Source: Candidatus Obscuribacterales bacterium
GTDB lineage: Bacteria; Cyanobacteriota; Vampirovibrionia; Obscuribacterales; Obscuribacteraceae
Length of the DNA: 64,000 bases
Direction: 5' to 3'
NCBI GenBank assembly: GCA_019747875.1
Contig: JAIEQI010000080.1
Location: forward strand, 37,913-101,912
In this document: positions 17,558-26,571 of the stretch, piece by piece
How positions within the stretch are numbered: position 1 is the stretch's first letter
Layout: each line of letters begins with the position of its first letter
The notes under the pieces: generated by a model
What the model was told of the DNA's origin: nothing
The model's database searches: none
The model's input: the letters and a program-made list of their open reading frames with translations, nothing else
Position numbers and translations under genes: made by a program

Positions 17558-18616
17558 TTAACCGCCATTGGCTTTCTTAAACTCAGCAAGCTTGGCTTTC
17601 AAATCTGCAATACAGGCTTTGGCGGTGGCTTCTCCCGATTCAACGGAGCGTCGTGCATCTTTTCGGCTTGTGGAAATTAATGAAATCCCCTCGGTATCCG
17701 GGTGAATCACGAAATCAGCCATCTTCTCCTGACTGCGATCAATATCATAAAGTCCCCAGAGAATCATTCGCTTGGCGACGCTGGTGGGATGGCGGAAAGT
17801 CTCTTCATCAGCAGGCTTGAAGGGTTCATCAATATTCACGGCTATTACGAAATCAGCTCCCATCTGCCGGCATTGCTTAACAGGCAAATTACAAATTATG
17901 CCACCATCACACAAAAGGTCACCACTAAAGTCTACCGGCTTACGCAGAGATGGAACAGCGCACGTCGCCTGCAAGACTTTGCCCAGATTGCCTTTCCGTA
18001 CTATATATGGTTTCCCATCACAGAGGTTGAAACAGACGGCTCCAAAAGTAATGGGCAAGTCCTCAATATTCTTCGTTCCATGAGGCAAATTTTTTGCCAG
18101 GTAATCTCGCCAGGCAGAACCCTTATACAGCCCGTCGAAATCATGACCGCCTATCAATCGCGGCACGTACAAGACTGGCGCAATACCGATTCTGACCCAG
18201 AGCGGAATCGTCATGAAGTGATCCATCACTTCAGAATTTTCCCAGTGCGTGATCATTTCGTCAGGCTTCACACCGGCACAATAATACACACCTGCTACGG
18301 CACCAATACTGGTGCCTGTAACGATATCCACTTCGATGCCTTCTTCTTTTAGTACCTTAAGAACACCGATAGTTGCACCGCCACGAGCGCCCCCACCCCC
18401 CAACGCAAGACCAATCTTCGGCTTTCCAACTATTGGTTTTCTCTGAAACTGCGCTGCCTCAGTGGGATCAGCGGCGCTTGTTTCTTCAAGATCCGGATTT
18501 GCAAAAGCAGGACCTAATGAAAAGGAGATGCTTAGAATAATTGCAAGAACACTGGCAAACCAACTCTGCCTCCGAATGAAACGGAACGAACGGTTGTATC
18601 TTTCATAATTAGACAT
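17558..18616 (-). CDS. Patatin-like phospholipase (secreted)
   Basis: About 352 residues with an N-terminal signal peptide (RRQSWFASVLAIILSISFSL, cleavage probably after PAFA). The patatin catalytic core is complete: oxyanion-hole glycines in LGGGGARGGATIG, nucleophile elbow GTSIG, and the Asp of the dyad in CDGGIICNLPV. It belongs to the RssA/YlbK group of bacterial patatins, which hydrolyse phospholipids or other acyl esters. The signal peptide places it outside the cytoplasm. ATG 18616 is chosen over a TTG at 18652 because the signal peptide then starts normally and AGGATGG lies upstream. It is divergent from the purine permease, sharing a ~110-base promoter region. Confidence 0.88.
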   Translation of the reverse strand: MSNYERYNRSFRFIRRQSWFASVLAIILSISFSLGPAFANPDLEETSAADPTEAAQFQRKPIVGKPKIGLALGGGGARGGATIGVLKVLKEEGIEVDIVTGTSIGAVAGVYYCAGVKPDEMITHWENSEVMDHFMTIPLWVRIGIAPVLYVPRLIGGHDFDGLYKGSAWRDYLAKNLPHGTKNIEDLPITFGAVCFNLCDGKPYIVRKGNLGKVLQATCAVPSLRKPVDFSGDLLCDGGIICNLPVKQCRQMGADFVIAVNIDEPFKPADEETFRHPTSVAKRMILWGLYDIDRSQEKMADFVIHPDTEGISLISTSRKDARRSVESGEATAKACIADLKAKLAEFKKANGG

Positions 18617-18730
18617 GGTGAATTGCCATCCTAAACTCGCAAGCCGTTGCAAGTATATAGTATTAGACCAGTATGGTGGTTATGGGTTGTCACAGCTGCA
18701 ATACTTATGCCTAAGTGATCTTTCCAGGTG

Positions 18731-20119
18731 ATGGCGGTGAAAGAGTTCCTCAACAGGTTTTTCAAAATCGAAGAACGTGGCTCCTCGATCAAAACGGAGA
18801 TTTTGGGAGGACTTACAACCTTCATGACCATGGCTTACATCATAGTTGTAAATCCCGCGATTCTCAAATTCGCGGAATTTCCAGTCGAACCTGCAACTAT
18901 GGCGACCATTATCACATCCATCTTTGGATGCCTGGCAATGGCCCTCTATGCCAACCTTCCACTGGCTGTCGCCCCCTACATGGGGGAGAATGCGTTCATC
19001 GCTTTTGGTCTTGCCGCAATGGGCATTACCTGGCAACAAAGATTAGGAGCCGTATTCATTAGCGGTCTATTGTTTCTTGCATTGTCACTTCTCAAGATTC
19101 GCCCGTGGCTTGCAAGTGCAATTTCCTACAGCATGAAACAAAGCTTTGCCGGTGGCATTGGACTCTTCCTTACTTTCATAGGACTTTATGAAACAGGCAT
19201 CGTAACCAGTGGCGCAAAAGGGATGTTTGCCGATGCGCTTCTCGTCCCAGGAAAGAACATACTGAACGCTCCTCCGGTGCCTGTGAAAATAGGCGATTTT
19301 CATGATCCGAAAGTGCTGCTTGCGATTTTAGGATTCATTTTGATCTGTGTCCTAATGCAGCGAAAAATTAAGGGCGCAATTCTTATTGGAATGATTGTAA
19401 CGGCGTCCATCGGCATAGCATGCGGGTTCGCACAAGCACCTTCCAGCATATTCGCGATGCCTTTTCAAGGAGAATACACACTTGATCGAATCGCCTTCAA
19501 AATGGATGTGCTCGGCGTACTAAAACTCAGCTTCCTACCCATATTGATGACGCTATTCCTTATGAGCTTTCTCGACACCCTGGGAACGCTCGTCGGTGTC
19601 GGCTCTGCCGGTAACATGTTGGACGAGAAAGGGAACTTTCCCGAAATAGAAAAACCAATGATTGTGGACGCAGCATCCTGTACCTTCAGTTCAATTATTG
19701 GTTCTTCAACGAGCGGCGCCTTTATCGAATCGGCAGCAGGAATCAAGGAAGGTGCCCGAACTGGACTGGCGGCGCTCGTAATTGCACTAATGTTCACCCT
19801 CTCGATGTTTTTCATCCCACTGATAGAACCAATGCAGAAGCAAACATATGCATTCGCTCCGGCGTTGATGGCAGTGGGTTTACTCATGGTCGGGTCCATC
19901 GCAAAAATCGATCTTGAGGATCTTTGTGAAGCAGTTCCAGCATTCATCACGATTGTAATCATCATCTTCAGCTACAACATAGCCAACGGTTTAACTGCCG
20001 GATTGATCGTATATCCGTTATTCAAAGTATTGGCTGGCAGACACAAAGAGCTTCATCCCGGTTCCATTGTGCTTGCTGCCTTATGCTTGATCTATTATCT
20101 GTTTGGACTACCTCACTGA
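18731..20119 (+). CDS. NCS2-family purine permease (AzgA-like)
   Basis: 462 residues, about 12-14 membrane segments. Family signatures are present: GGLTTFMTMAYIIVVNP at the start, the SFLDTLGTLVGVGS motif mid-protein, and SSTSGAFIESAAGIKEGART. These fit the AzgA/PbuG branch of NCS2 carriers, proton symporters for adenine, guanine or hypoxanthine in the inner membrane. The overlapping codons GTG-ATG at 18728/18731 leave one codon of doubt in the start. No purine riboswitch is seen in the short upstream gap, and no purine-metabolism genes are adjacent. Confidence 0.9.
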   Translation: MAVKEFLNRFFKIEERGSSIKTEILGGLTTFMTMAYIIVVNPAILKFAEFPVEPATMATIITSIFGCLAMALYANLPLAVAPYMGENAFIAFGLAAMGITWQQRLGAVFISGLLFLALSLLKIRPWLASAISYSMKQSFAGGIGLFLTFIGLYETGIVTSGAKGMFADALLVPGKNILNAPPVPVKIGDFHDPKVLLAILGFILICVLMQRKIKGAILIGMIVTASIGIACGFAQAPSSIFAMPFQGEYTLDRIAFKMDVLGVLKLSFLPILMTLFLMSFLDTLGTLVGVGSAGNMLDEKGNFPEIEKPMIVDAASCTFSSIIGSSTSGAFIESAAGIKEGARTGLAALVIALMFTLSMFFIPLIEPMQKQTYAFAPALMAVGLLMVGSIAKIDLEDLCEAVPAFITIVIIIFSYNIANGLTAGLIVYPLFKVLAGRHKELHPGSIVLAALCLIYYLFGLPH

Positions 20120-20366
20120 TTTGGGGTGCGAGCTTCGATCTGTCCAATCGTTCAGAGTTGCCGAGTCCCTCCTCTGGAATGTGAAAATGCATGTGTTTTT
20201 CTGCCGCGCTCGATATCTACAGCGCCCTCCTGAGATATACTAATGAGCTTAGGTTCTTAGCTGAATTTTCTTTCGGTAGCTGGAAAGCTAACGCGGAGTT
20301 CACATCTTGAGGCTAATTGAGCCGCCGCAATTCGCGCGGATGAGATTTTCTTAAAGGAGAGAAGTG

Positions 20367-20609
20367 ATGGATTGGAAAGAAGCACTGAAAAGTCCGTGGG
20401 CTATTGCAGCTGTTTTGTTGTTCGGAACAAACGGTGGACGCAAGCTACTCAAATCGGCAAGCAAAGAAGTAATCAAAGTCGGCTTGACTGTCTCGGACAA
20501 AGTCAAAGAAATCGTTGCCGAAGTAAAGGAAGAAGCAGACGATCTCGTTGCTGAAGTACAAGAAGAGCGCAAGACGCAATCAAAAGAGAAGCAAATTTCC
20601 AAAGCCTAG
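20367..20609 (+). CDS. DUF5132-like small membrane-associated protein
   Basis: 80 residues: a short hydrophobic segment (PWAIAAVLLFGTNGG) followed by a Lys/Glu-rich amphipathic helix up to the end. The pattern matches DUF5132-type proteins, which are often encoded beside HMA2-domain P-type ATPases, as here. The ATG at 20367 has AAGGAGAG nine bases upstream, a strong ribosome site; an in-frame GTG at 20364 is less likely. A strong terminator follows at once, so part of the transcripts may stop here, giving more of this protein than of the ATPase. Its biochemical role is unknown; a helper or membrane anchor of the transporter is an inference. Confidence 0.7.
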   Translation: MDWKEALKSPWAIAAVLLFGTNGGRKLLKSASKEVIKVGLTVSDKVKEIVAEVKEEADDLVAEVQEERKTQSKEKQISKA

Positions 20610-20618
20610 TGACTTTGT

Positions 20619-20671
20619 CATGAGCCCACCGCCTGTGCCGGTTTGCTGGAAGTGGTGGGCTCATGGTTTTT
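20619..20671 (+). terminator. Rho-independent terminator after the DUF5132-like gene
   Basis: A perfect 12-bp stem (CATGAGCCCACC / GGTGGGCTCATG) with a 23-base loop, followed by GTTTTTG. It sits between the first and second genes of the metal unit, so it may act as an attenuator or separate two transcripts. Confidence 0.85.
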
Positions 20672-20722
20672 GATTTGCAACAAAAAAAACGGCGTGTTCA
20701 ATAACACTAGGAACTACTGTAC

Positions 20723-21325
20723 ATGAGCAAAAAGCTGAATAAGTCCTCCAAGTCCGTCGCTCATCATTCAAAGGGCAGAACTAGACTTAAGGTGCCTAAA
20801 CATCTCCGCAATTCTGAACACATTCACCAGGTTAAGAAGGCATTGCGTGCCACTCCTGGCGTAACCGACGTAGACGTCAACCACACCACAGGTAGTATCA
20901 CAGTCCACCACGAACACGACGAAGATACCATATTCAAAATACTCCATGAAACTGTGGAAACTGTTGGAACAGATTTCTTGACCGCCATGCTAGAAGGTGA
21001 AGCAGTCCCTCTGGTCGGAGGCGTCGGCATAGCGGCAGCTGGTGTGGGGATCTTGGAAGGACTGCTGAAATCATTATTCGGTCCCCCGGGTACTGGAAAA
21101 GAGGTACCTCTTTTCTCAGGGAACGCTGATGACTTCAAGAAAATTTTGCCGGCTGCCTTTCTAGGTGCGGCTATTTATAAAGCATACGAGACGAAGACGA
21201 TATGGGCTGGCGTCTCTCCACTAGTTCTGGGAGTGATGGCTCTGGACTGGTATTGGAAGCTCAACCATGATCCGAATGCTGCAACTGGTGCGCATCACAA
21301 TGGACACGGGCACTCACAAAACTAG
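20723..21325 (+). CDS. HMA2-domain protein of the P-type ATPase unit
   Basis: 200 residues. Residues ~15-80 form an HMA-like ferredoxin fold (GRTRLKVPKHL, VKKALRATPGVTDVDVNHTT, SITVHHEHDED) but without the CxxC of true heavy-metal-binding HMA domains, as expected for the HMA2 type. Two hydrophobic segments follow (VPLVGGVGIAAAGVGILEGL and, near 150-170, LPAAFLGAAIYKAY plus VSPLVLGVMALDWYW). The C-terminus is His-rich (GAHHNGHGHSQN) and could bind Ni, Zn or Co. It lies 19 bases before the ATPase gene, implying co-transcription. A metal delivery or regulatory role is likely but inferred. Confidence 0.75.
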   Translation: MSKKLNKSSKSVAHHSKGRTRLKVPKHLRNSEHIHQVKKALRATPGVTDVDVNHTTGSITVHHEHDEDTIFKILHETVETVGTDFLTAMLEGEAVPLVGGVGIAAAGVGILEGLLKSLFGPPGTGKEVPLFSGNADDFKKILPAAFLGAAIYKAYETKTIWAGVSPLVLGVMALDWYWKLNHDPNAATGAHHNGHGHSQN

Positions 21326-21344
21326 CTTCTAACGGAAACCTCAG

Positions 21345-23642
21345 ATGTACGCAACAGATCCGCAACGCAAAAAGAATGAACTAATTCAGGCAGACGCCCC
21401 AGTCCAACTTGAAGAACTCAGACCGGCTTCTAAAGAAAACGCCGATTTGTCAGAACGAGTACTTCTAAGTTTTGAATTAGTGCACGAAATTCGCGGCCGC
21501 ATTCGCCTGAAAATAGGGGAATTAAAAGGCGACGAAGAGCTTTCCGCTGCATTCGTTCAGGCCATATATAAGGTACCAGGCGTTCTTTCAGCGAGTGCTA
21601 ACAGCTGGTGTGGCTCCGTCACAATCGTATTTGATGAAGAACAAGTCTCCAAAGACCGCTTGCTCGGCAAATTGCGCACGCTGCCAGTTGCTGTTCGGCA
21701 AACTGGATTGAGCCTGCCGACCTTTCTGGGACGCATTCGCCTTCTTGCACGTTTTGCTCTGGCGAAACTGGAATCTTGGACTCCGCCAATCGTTCAATTA
21801 ATACTGGGCGGGGCATCTTTTGCGTCTGCACTGCTTGGAGCACCAGCGCTGATCACGACGAGTCTGAGCAGCTTAGCGGTCTTGCCAATCGCAGGACGTG
21901 CCGCTCAAACAGCTCTGGAAGAGGGACGGCTAGGCGTTGATGGACTTGATGGTTTGGCAGCTATTCTGATGATCGCCCAGCAAAATTTGAAAGCGGCGAG
22001 TTTCATGACTGCGCTAATTGGACTTGGCGAGTACATTCGAGAACTGACAGCGCAACGCTGTCAAAAGATGCTCGATGACTTGCTCGGCTTGGCTGGATGC
22101 TCTGCCTGGCTGGTCAAAGGGAATAAGCGAATTTGTATCCCGGCCGACCAGGTATGCGTCGGCGATACCGTAGTGATTTACCCTGGAGAGCTCGTTCCCG
22201 TTGATGGTGAAGTTCTGACTGGTCATGCTAGCGTAAACCAAGCCTGCTTAACCGGAGAAGCTCATCCAATCGAAGTGGGCGAAGGCTCTCACGTTTTTGC
22301 CGGAACAGTTCTTGCCGAAGGAAAAATCTACATAAAATGCAGCGCGAACGTGAAAGACAGCCGCGCCGGCCGAGTGATGGAAATGGTCAAATCGGCACCA
22401 GTCTACGAAACCAGAACCCAAAATTACGCTGCGCAGCTAGCAGACAAGTTGGTATTGCCTATTTTAGCAACCGCTGCTGTTTGCGGAATCATGACGCGCA
22501 ACATTACTCGCGTAATGAGCGTTCTTATTTTCGACTTCTCCACAGGTATTAGAATCGCAGCGCCGACTGCGATCCTCGCATCTATGCAGAGAGCCGGACG
22601 CCACGGCATTTTAATAAAGAGCGGCGGTGCAGTAGAACGGTTGGCACAAGTCAACGCCGTGGTTCTGGACAAAACTGGAACACTTACATTGGGAGAGCCG
22701 CAGGTCACCCATGTGATACCGCTGAATGGACACGATCCCGATCAAGTTCTTGCCTATGCAGCGGCCGTTGAGGAGCGTCTCCATCACCCTGCAGCACGCG
22801 CGATTATTCGCCACGCACGCCAACGCAACTTGCAAATTCCAGATCGCGACAACTCAGCTCAGAAAAATGGAATGGGAGTTGGCGCCGTCGTAAAGGGTTC
22901 TGCCGTCCTATGCGGCAGCCGTCGCTTTATGAGCAGTGAAAAAATAGACATCTCCAATGCCAGTACATCCGAAAAAGAAATCCTCAATAACGGTGAATCG
23001 ATCGCCTATGTCGCTATCGATGGCAAGTTAGCCGGTCTCATCAGTTACGCAGACAAGCTTCGCCCGGAAGTACCAGCTGTTATCCGGGCCTTGCGAAAAA
23101 ACGGCATCAAACGAATCTATATGGCGACGGGCGACCACGAGTATTCAGCTCAAGCGATCGCTAAAATCGCTGGTATCACTGAAGTGTTTTCAAATTCCTT
23201 TCCTGAGCAAAAAGCTGAGCTAGTGAAATCACTTAAGGAACAGGGTTTTACAGTAGCCGTTGTCGGAGATGGAATCAATGATTCGCCGGCATTAGCACAT
23301 GCCGATCTTGGTGTTTCACTTCATGCTGCCACAGACGCAGCGCGTGAACATGCAGATGTCTTGCTTACTGATAACGATTTGAGCCGTTTGCCTGAAGCTA
23401 TCGAAATCTGCCGATCAGCGATGGGTCTTGTCAAAGAGAATCTTGGATACGTTGCCGTACCAAATGGTGTCGGCATCTTCCTTGCAGCCAGCGGTAGCAT
23501 CGGTCCGGCAGTTTCCACTCTCCTGAACAACGGGTCGGCAATTTTGGCTGCGATAAACAGCTTGCGCCCACTTTTTATTGGCGAATGGACAAGGTCTGAT
23601 GAGAACAACGCTACAGCAAATCATTCTGCAATCGACCGCTAG
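21345..23642 (+). CDS. P1B-like P-type ATPase lacking the CPC motif, with N-terminal HMA2 domain
   Basis: 765 residues. Residues ~48-115 are an HMA2-like domain (HEIRGRIRLKIGEL, YKVPGVLSASANSW) without CxxC. The P-type core is intact: A-domain LTGEAHPIEVG (~300), phosphorylation Asp442 in DKTGTLTLG, N-domain HP in RLHHPAARA, and hinge VVGDGINDSPALAHADLGV. The membrane segment that normally holds CPC or SPC reads FDFSTGIRIAAPTAIL (about 397-412), with no Cys. This places it in the poorly described HMA2-linked subgroup rather than with Cu, Zn/Cd or Co exporters. The transported ion is unknown. There is no metal-responsive regulator next to it. Confidence 0.85.
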   Translation: MYATDPQRKKNELIQADAPVQLEELRPASKENADLSERVLLSFELVHEIRGRIRLKIGELKGDEELSAAFVQAIYKVPGVLSASANSWCGSVTIVFDEEQVSKDRLLGKLRTLPVAVRQTGLSLPTFLGRIRLLARFALAKLESWTPPIVQLILGGASFASALLGAPALITTSLSSLAVLPIAGRAAQTALEEGRLGVDGLDGLAAILMIAQQNLKAASFMTALIGLGEYIRELTAQRCQKMLDDLLGLAGCSAWLVKGNKRICIPADQVCVGDTVVIYPGELVPVDGEVLTGHASVNQACLTGEAHPIEVGEGSHVFAGTVLAEGKIYIKCSANVKDSRAGRVMEMVKSAPVYETRTQNYAAQLADKLVLPILATAAVCGIMTRNITRVMSVLIFDFSTGIRIAAPTAILASMQRAGRHGILIKSGGAVERLAQVNAVVLDKTGTLTLGEPQVTHVIPLNGHDPDQVLAYAAAVEERLHHPAARAIIRHARQRNLQIPDRDNSAQKNGMGVGAVVKGSAVLCGSRRFMSSEKIDISNASTSEKEILNNGESIAYVAIDGKLAGLISYADKLRPEVPAVIRALRKNGIKRIYMATGDHEYSAQAIAKIAGITEVFSNSFPEQKAELVKSLKEQGFTVAVVGDGINDSPALAHADLGVSLHAATDAAREHADVLLTDNDLSRLPEAIEICRSAMGLVKENLGYVAVPNGVGIFLAASGSIGPAVSTLLNNGSAILAAINSLRPLFIGEWTRSDENNATANHSAIDR

Positions 23643-23692
23643 CAACAGGTCCCGCCGTGGGCGTGATGCCGATCTTTCTTAGGTCTGAAACA

Positions 23693-23740
23693 CTGAAGTT
23701 ACCCTCCTTGGCCTAGTGAAGGCAACGAAGGTAACTTCAG
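23693..23740. terminator. Long inverted repeat after the P-type ATPase gene
   Basis: An 11-bp perfect stem (CTGAAGTTACC / GGTAACTTCAG) with an inner stem (CCTT / AAGG). There is no T-run on either side. It lies between two convergent genes, so it probably ends transcription from both, but another structural role is possible. Confidence 0.55.
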
Positions 23741-23790
23741 CGACGCGAAAGTAAACAGCATCTTTCACGTGTGTTTATGACGTTTTGTCA

Positions 23791-25371
23791 TTAGCAGCGC
23801 ATACGCGGATCGCGAGGTATTCTCCAGATGTTAATTTCTTTGGAATTCTTGCTTCTCCATTCACGGGGCTCCTTTGAAATCTCCCCAGGATACTGATCAG
23901 GCGGTAAGCGCTTGCCGTTAGGTTCGCCCGGTTCTTTGAAAATCTCTCCGCCTCCAGATTTTGAAATTGGATCCTTTTCTACAGTCCCTTTGCCACCATT
24001 GGACGAAGGCTCTTTAAAGTCCCTGCTATTCTCATAAGCATGTTCTCTATTCAAATAGTCCTGAAGCAGACTTCTTTGGCTGGCGGTTGGGTTCCCTGGA
24101 TCCTGTGATAATTGATCGCCACGGGAAGAAGACACAGATGGTCTCGGCGGGATTAGATCGCCCTCCGGTTTTGGTGGCTGTGGATAACATCCACCAGTCT
24201 CTCGTCGTGGGAGGTTCCGAGTGCTAGTCTCGGCTGGTCGCGGACTTGGAACGCTTTCCGACCTAGGTGGCTGGCCATCACCGGGCGCCGGGATGTTCCG
24301 AGTTTCAGGCTCGGTTGGTCGCGGAACACCCTCTGGTTTAGGTCGCTGCGGGAAACACCCCTCGGGCACCTTTGGTACATTCCGAGTATCATTCGAAGTT
24401 GATTCGGTCCGCGTCGGGATCGGTTGGTGTTCCGATTGCGGAGAGTTGCCTTCCATGATGTTTTTGCTTTGCATTCTACGAAGTTCTTGCTCACTCAATA
24501 GTTTCGCTCCGCCACTATTCTCCACAGGTACAAAGTCACGCTCTCTGTATTCTTTGATTGGAGCGGCGGAACGGATCGAATTCTGGATATCCTCCAGTAC
24601 CCGAGATGGCTTAAGGTCACCAGGTTCAAATTCCTTTAACCAATTGCCTTTATCTTCGAGAAGGTCGTTGAGCCACTTTTGCTCTTGTTCTTTCCTTCGC
24701 TCTTCCGGGGTCGTTGTGCATCCCCCAACACCGAAATTGTCGGAGACATGATTAGCGCTCTGCCGCAAATCTTTGATAACATCGTTACGATCTGGCTTTC
24801 CAGTGGGAGTGTGCACCGGCTCTTCCACGTTGTTTGGATATCGCAAATCGGATAGTTTTTTAGACAACGAATCGCTATCCATTGTTTGCAGCTCCTGCAC
24901 ACCATTGCGTGAGAAGTCCTTATTTCCCATTCCGTTGCCATCTCTAGTAATTTCTTTTAAGGCTGGACCGTTCTCTTCGCGCGGGAATTCCTTCACCCCC
25001 CATCCATTACCATCCTTAGTAATTTCTTTTAGGGCCGGGCCCTTTTCTTCACGTGGGAAGTTCTTTTCCGGGTAGGTGCCGGGCAGATATTCCAGGGTCG
25101 TTATTTTTTCACCGTTCGGCAAAGTGTGGCTAATTTTTCTTGGTGGAATAATTTCACATCCGCCTTTTCTTACTGAGTCAAAAGCGCCTGTGGAAGACGA
25201 TGCGTCAGTGATAGTTAAGTTTGAAAGCGGGGCTGAATGTGATGAAGGACTTCGATCACCCGACTGTATAGTCATTCCACGATAAGCATCGAGTGCATCA
25301 TATTCAGTGGCACTACCAGCATCATTTCTCTCCACTTCACGAACTTGTTCTTTGATTGTTGACTCTGACAT
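23791..25371 (-). CDS. Proline/charge-rich low-complexity protein, function unknown
   Basis: About 526 residues, unusually rich in Pro, Glu, Arg and Asn, without a membrane segment or signal peptide. It contains a duplicated unit (GPALKEITKDGNGWGVKEF and GPALKEITRDGNGMGNKDF, about residues 110-150) and, later, repeated blocks of the type 'ETxTRNxPxxxxGxxPQPPKPEG'. Such composition suggests an extended, disordered or surface-exposed protein. The ATG at 25371 follows TGAGGAAA; an open extension to 25509 lacks a ribosome site. Upstream, about 140-740 bases away, lies the seven-copy motif array. I do not recognise the family. In length and composition it recalls the export cargo, but no shared domain is visible. 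Confidence 0.7.
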   Translation of the reverse strand: MSESTIKEQVREVERNDAGSATEYDALDAYRGMTIQSGDRSPSSHSAPLSNLTITDASSSTGAFDSVRKGGCEIIPPRKISHTLPNGEKITTLEYLPGTYPEKNFPREEKGPALKEITKDGNGWGVKEFPREENGPALKEITRDGNGMGNKDFSRNGVQELQTMDSDSLSKKLSDLRYPNNVEEPVHTPTGKPDRNDVIKDLRQSANHVSDNFGVGGCTTTPEERRKEQEQKWLNDLLEDKGNWLKEFEPGDLKPSRVLEDIQNSIRSAAPIKEYRERDFVPVENSGGAKLLSEQELRRMQSKNIMEGNSPQSEHQPIPTRTESTSNDTRNVPKVPEGCFPQRPKPEGVPRPTEPETRNIPAPGDGQPPRSESVPSPRPAETSTRNLPRRETGGCYPQPPKPEGDLIPPRPSVSSSRGDQLSQDPGNPTASQRSLLQDYLNREHAYENSRDFKEPSSNGGKGTVEKDPISKSGGGEIFKEPGEPNGKRLPPDQYPGEISKEPREWRSKNSKEINIWRIPRDPRMRC

Positions 25372-25510
25372 GTTGTTTTCCTCAGTGCGTCTTCCATGGA
25401 TTAAGTAAAACAACGAATAGTGAAATTGAAGTACCCGCGCAAAATAATTTTCAACGAACCCCAACATCATTGCTATATCGCAGTTTCCAGGATCGGAAAT
25501 AACAATCAAT

Positions 25511-26110
25511 CATGTCACAAATATGTCAACTCGCTTCACACCACAAAGAAGGGAACGCCAAAAGCCCAACCCACCAAACCTTTTAAGCACCACGATCGCA
25601 GACTTCCTCGTGACACGAAAATGTCAGACAAGCAAATTCAAATTCACGACATCAGAAGGATGGCTTATGAAGCCTATCGCGGACTATCACGACAACACCA
25701 GCCACCATGCCACAAATTTGTCAGGTCAGCGCAAGCAAATCACACACGCGATAAGAATGGCTTACCAAGAGCATCTTCGGAAGCCACAAAAGGAAGCAGC
25801 CGCCGTGACACAAAAATGTCAGGTAGATAAGCCCACCCGCTCCACAGGAACAGCTCAACAAGCCCATCCCAAGCAGTCAAGCAAATGCTGCCTGCTGTCA
25901 CAATTTCGTCAGGTATCCCATTAAACCGGACCATATTGCTGTAAAGCCACTATAAATGCCGAACTTCAAACGCACAAAAACGGCGCAAAGGCATTTCACA
26001 GAAATGTCAGGTGCGCATCCAGCCAAAACAATTACACAAGAAAAGCTCACGGAGCCATTCCTGAGACACACATCGAAGGTAAGATTCATGTCACGAATTT
26101 GTCAGGTCAG
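25511..26110. repeat. Array of seven two-half-site motifs at ~97-bp period
   Basis: Consensus TGWCACRAAWWTGTCAGGT. Left half-sites start at 25513, 25611, 25708, 25807, 25896, 25994 and 26089; right half-sites (TGTCA, once CGTCA) start exactly 11 bases later in every copy. Copy-to-copy distances are 98, 97, 99, 89, 98 and 95 bases. The ~76-base segments between motifs are mostly divergent, but units 2 and 3 still share an alignable core (CAAGCAAAT ... GAAGGATGGCTTA / AAGAATGGCTTA), so the array seems to have grown by tandem duplication. Copies 2 and 4 are perfect TGACA-N6-TGTCA dyads. The period is not a multiple of three and frames change between units, so it is not coding. It is not a CRISPR: repeats are too short and spacers too long. 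Confidence 0.85.
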
Positions 26111-26203
26111 TCTTCCGAGAACCATCAATTCTGCAAGACGTACTTTCTAAGCACTTCTACAAAGGCTATCCTTTACTTTGATTTGTCCCAGGTGTCTATT
26201 TCC

Positions 26204-26396
26204 AAGGTGCATAGGCGGACGGGACGTCCGCGCTCCATACTACGAATCTTCGATGCTAGCTACGTCTGTAGAAGTCTTCTTCAATGCTAGATACGTCTGT
26301 AGTAGTACTTGCAGGAGCTCCCACACAAAACTTGCAGGAGCTCCCAGACAAAACATTGACAGTCAACAAGGAATCCCATACTACGAATCTTCGAAA
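26204..26396. repeat. Mosaic of short repeats incl. GGACGGGACGTCC palindrome
   Basis: Begins with the palindromic family member GGCGGACGGGACGTCCGC plus GCTCCATAC (26210-26240). Then come a duplicated GMTACGTCTGTAG-type unit (26253-26275 and 26285-26305), a perfect-but-one 23-bp tandem duplication (26308-26330 and 26331-26353, core CTTGCAGGAGCTCCCA), and a direct repeat CATACTACGAATCTTCGA at 26236 and 26378. No gene is present between the motif array and the kinase gene. Confidence 0.65.
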
Positions 26397-26526
26397 CTGG
26401 CTCTTTCACGACTCAAAAAAAGATTTGGGTCCTCCGCCTAACTTTTCGACGTCTACCGTAATTGATACATGAGCAGGAAAAATACCCAACAGCTCTAAAG
26501 ATTTACCTCTGTCCGCAACCACCCGC

Positions 26527-26571
26527 AAAAACCGTCGACCCTCCACCCGATAAGTCGACGGTTTTTGACCT
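26527..26571 (-). terminator. Rho-independent terminator of the kinase gene
   Basis: Stem CAAAAACCGTCGAC / GTCGACGGTTTTTG with a 14-base loop. It directly follows the kinase stop codon; on the minus strand the right arm ends in a T-run, and the symmetry would also allow action on the plus strand. Confidence 0.85.

Noticed and set aside
23776..23792. TGACGTTTTGTCA as an eighth motif copy
   Set aside because: Half-sites are 8, not 11, bases apart; it is more likely part of the gene-end hairpin region.
25420..25924. Overlapping plus-strand frames across the motif array that could be read as 133-136-residue proteins
   Set aside because: They follow from a repeat period that is not a multiple of three, lack ribosome sites and have no protein-like composition; the array is better explained as DNA motifs.
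25511..26110. CRISPR array
   Set aside because: The conserved part is only ~19 bases and degenerate, the intervals are ~76 bases and partly homologous, and no cas genes are present.
26174..26193. TTTGATTTGTCCCAGGTG as a further array copy
   Set aside because: Only the right half resembles the motif, and its distance from the last copy (83 bases) does not fit the period.
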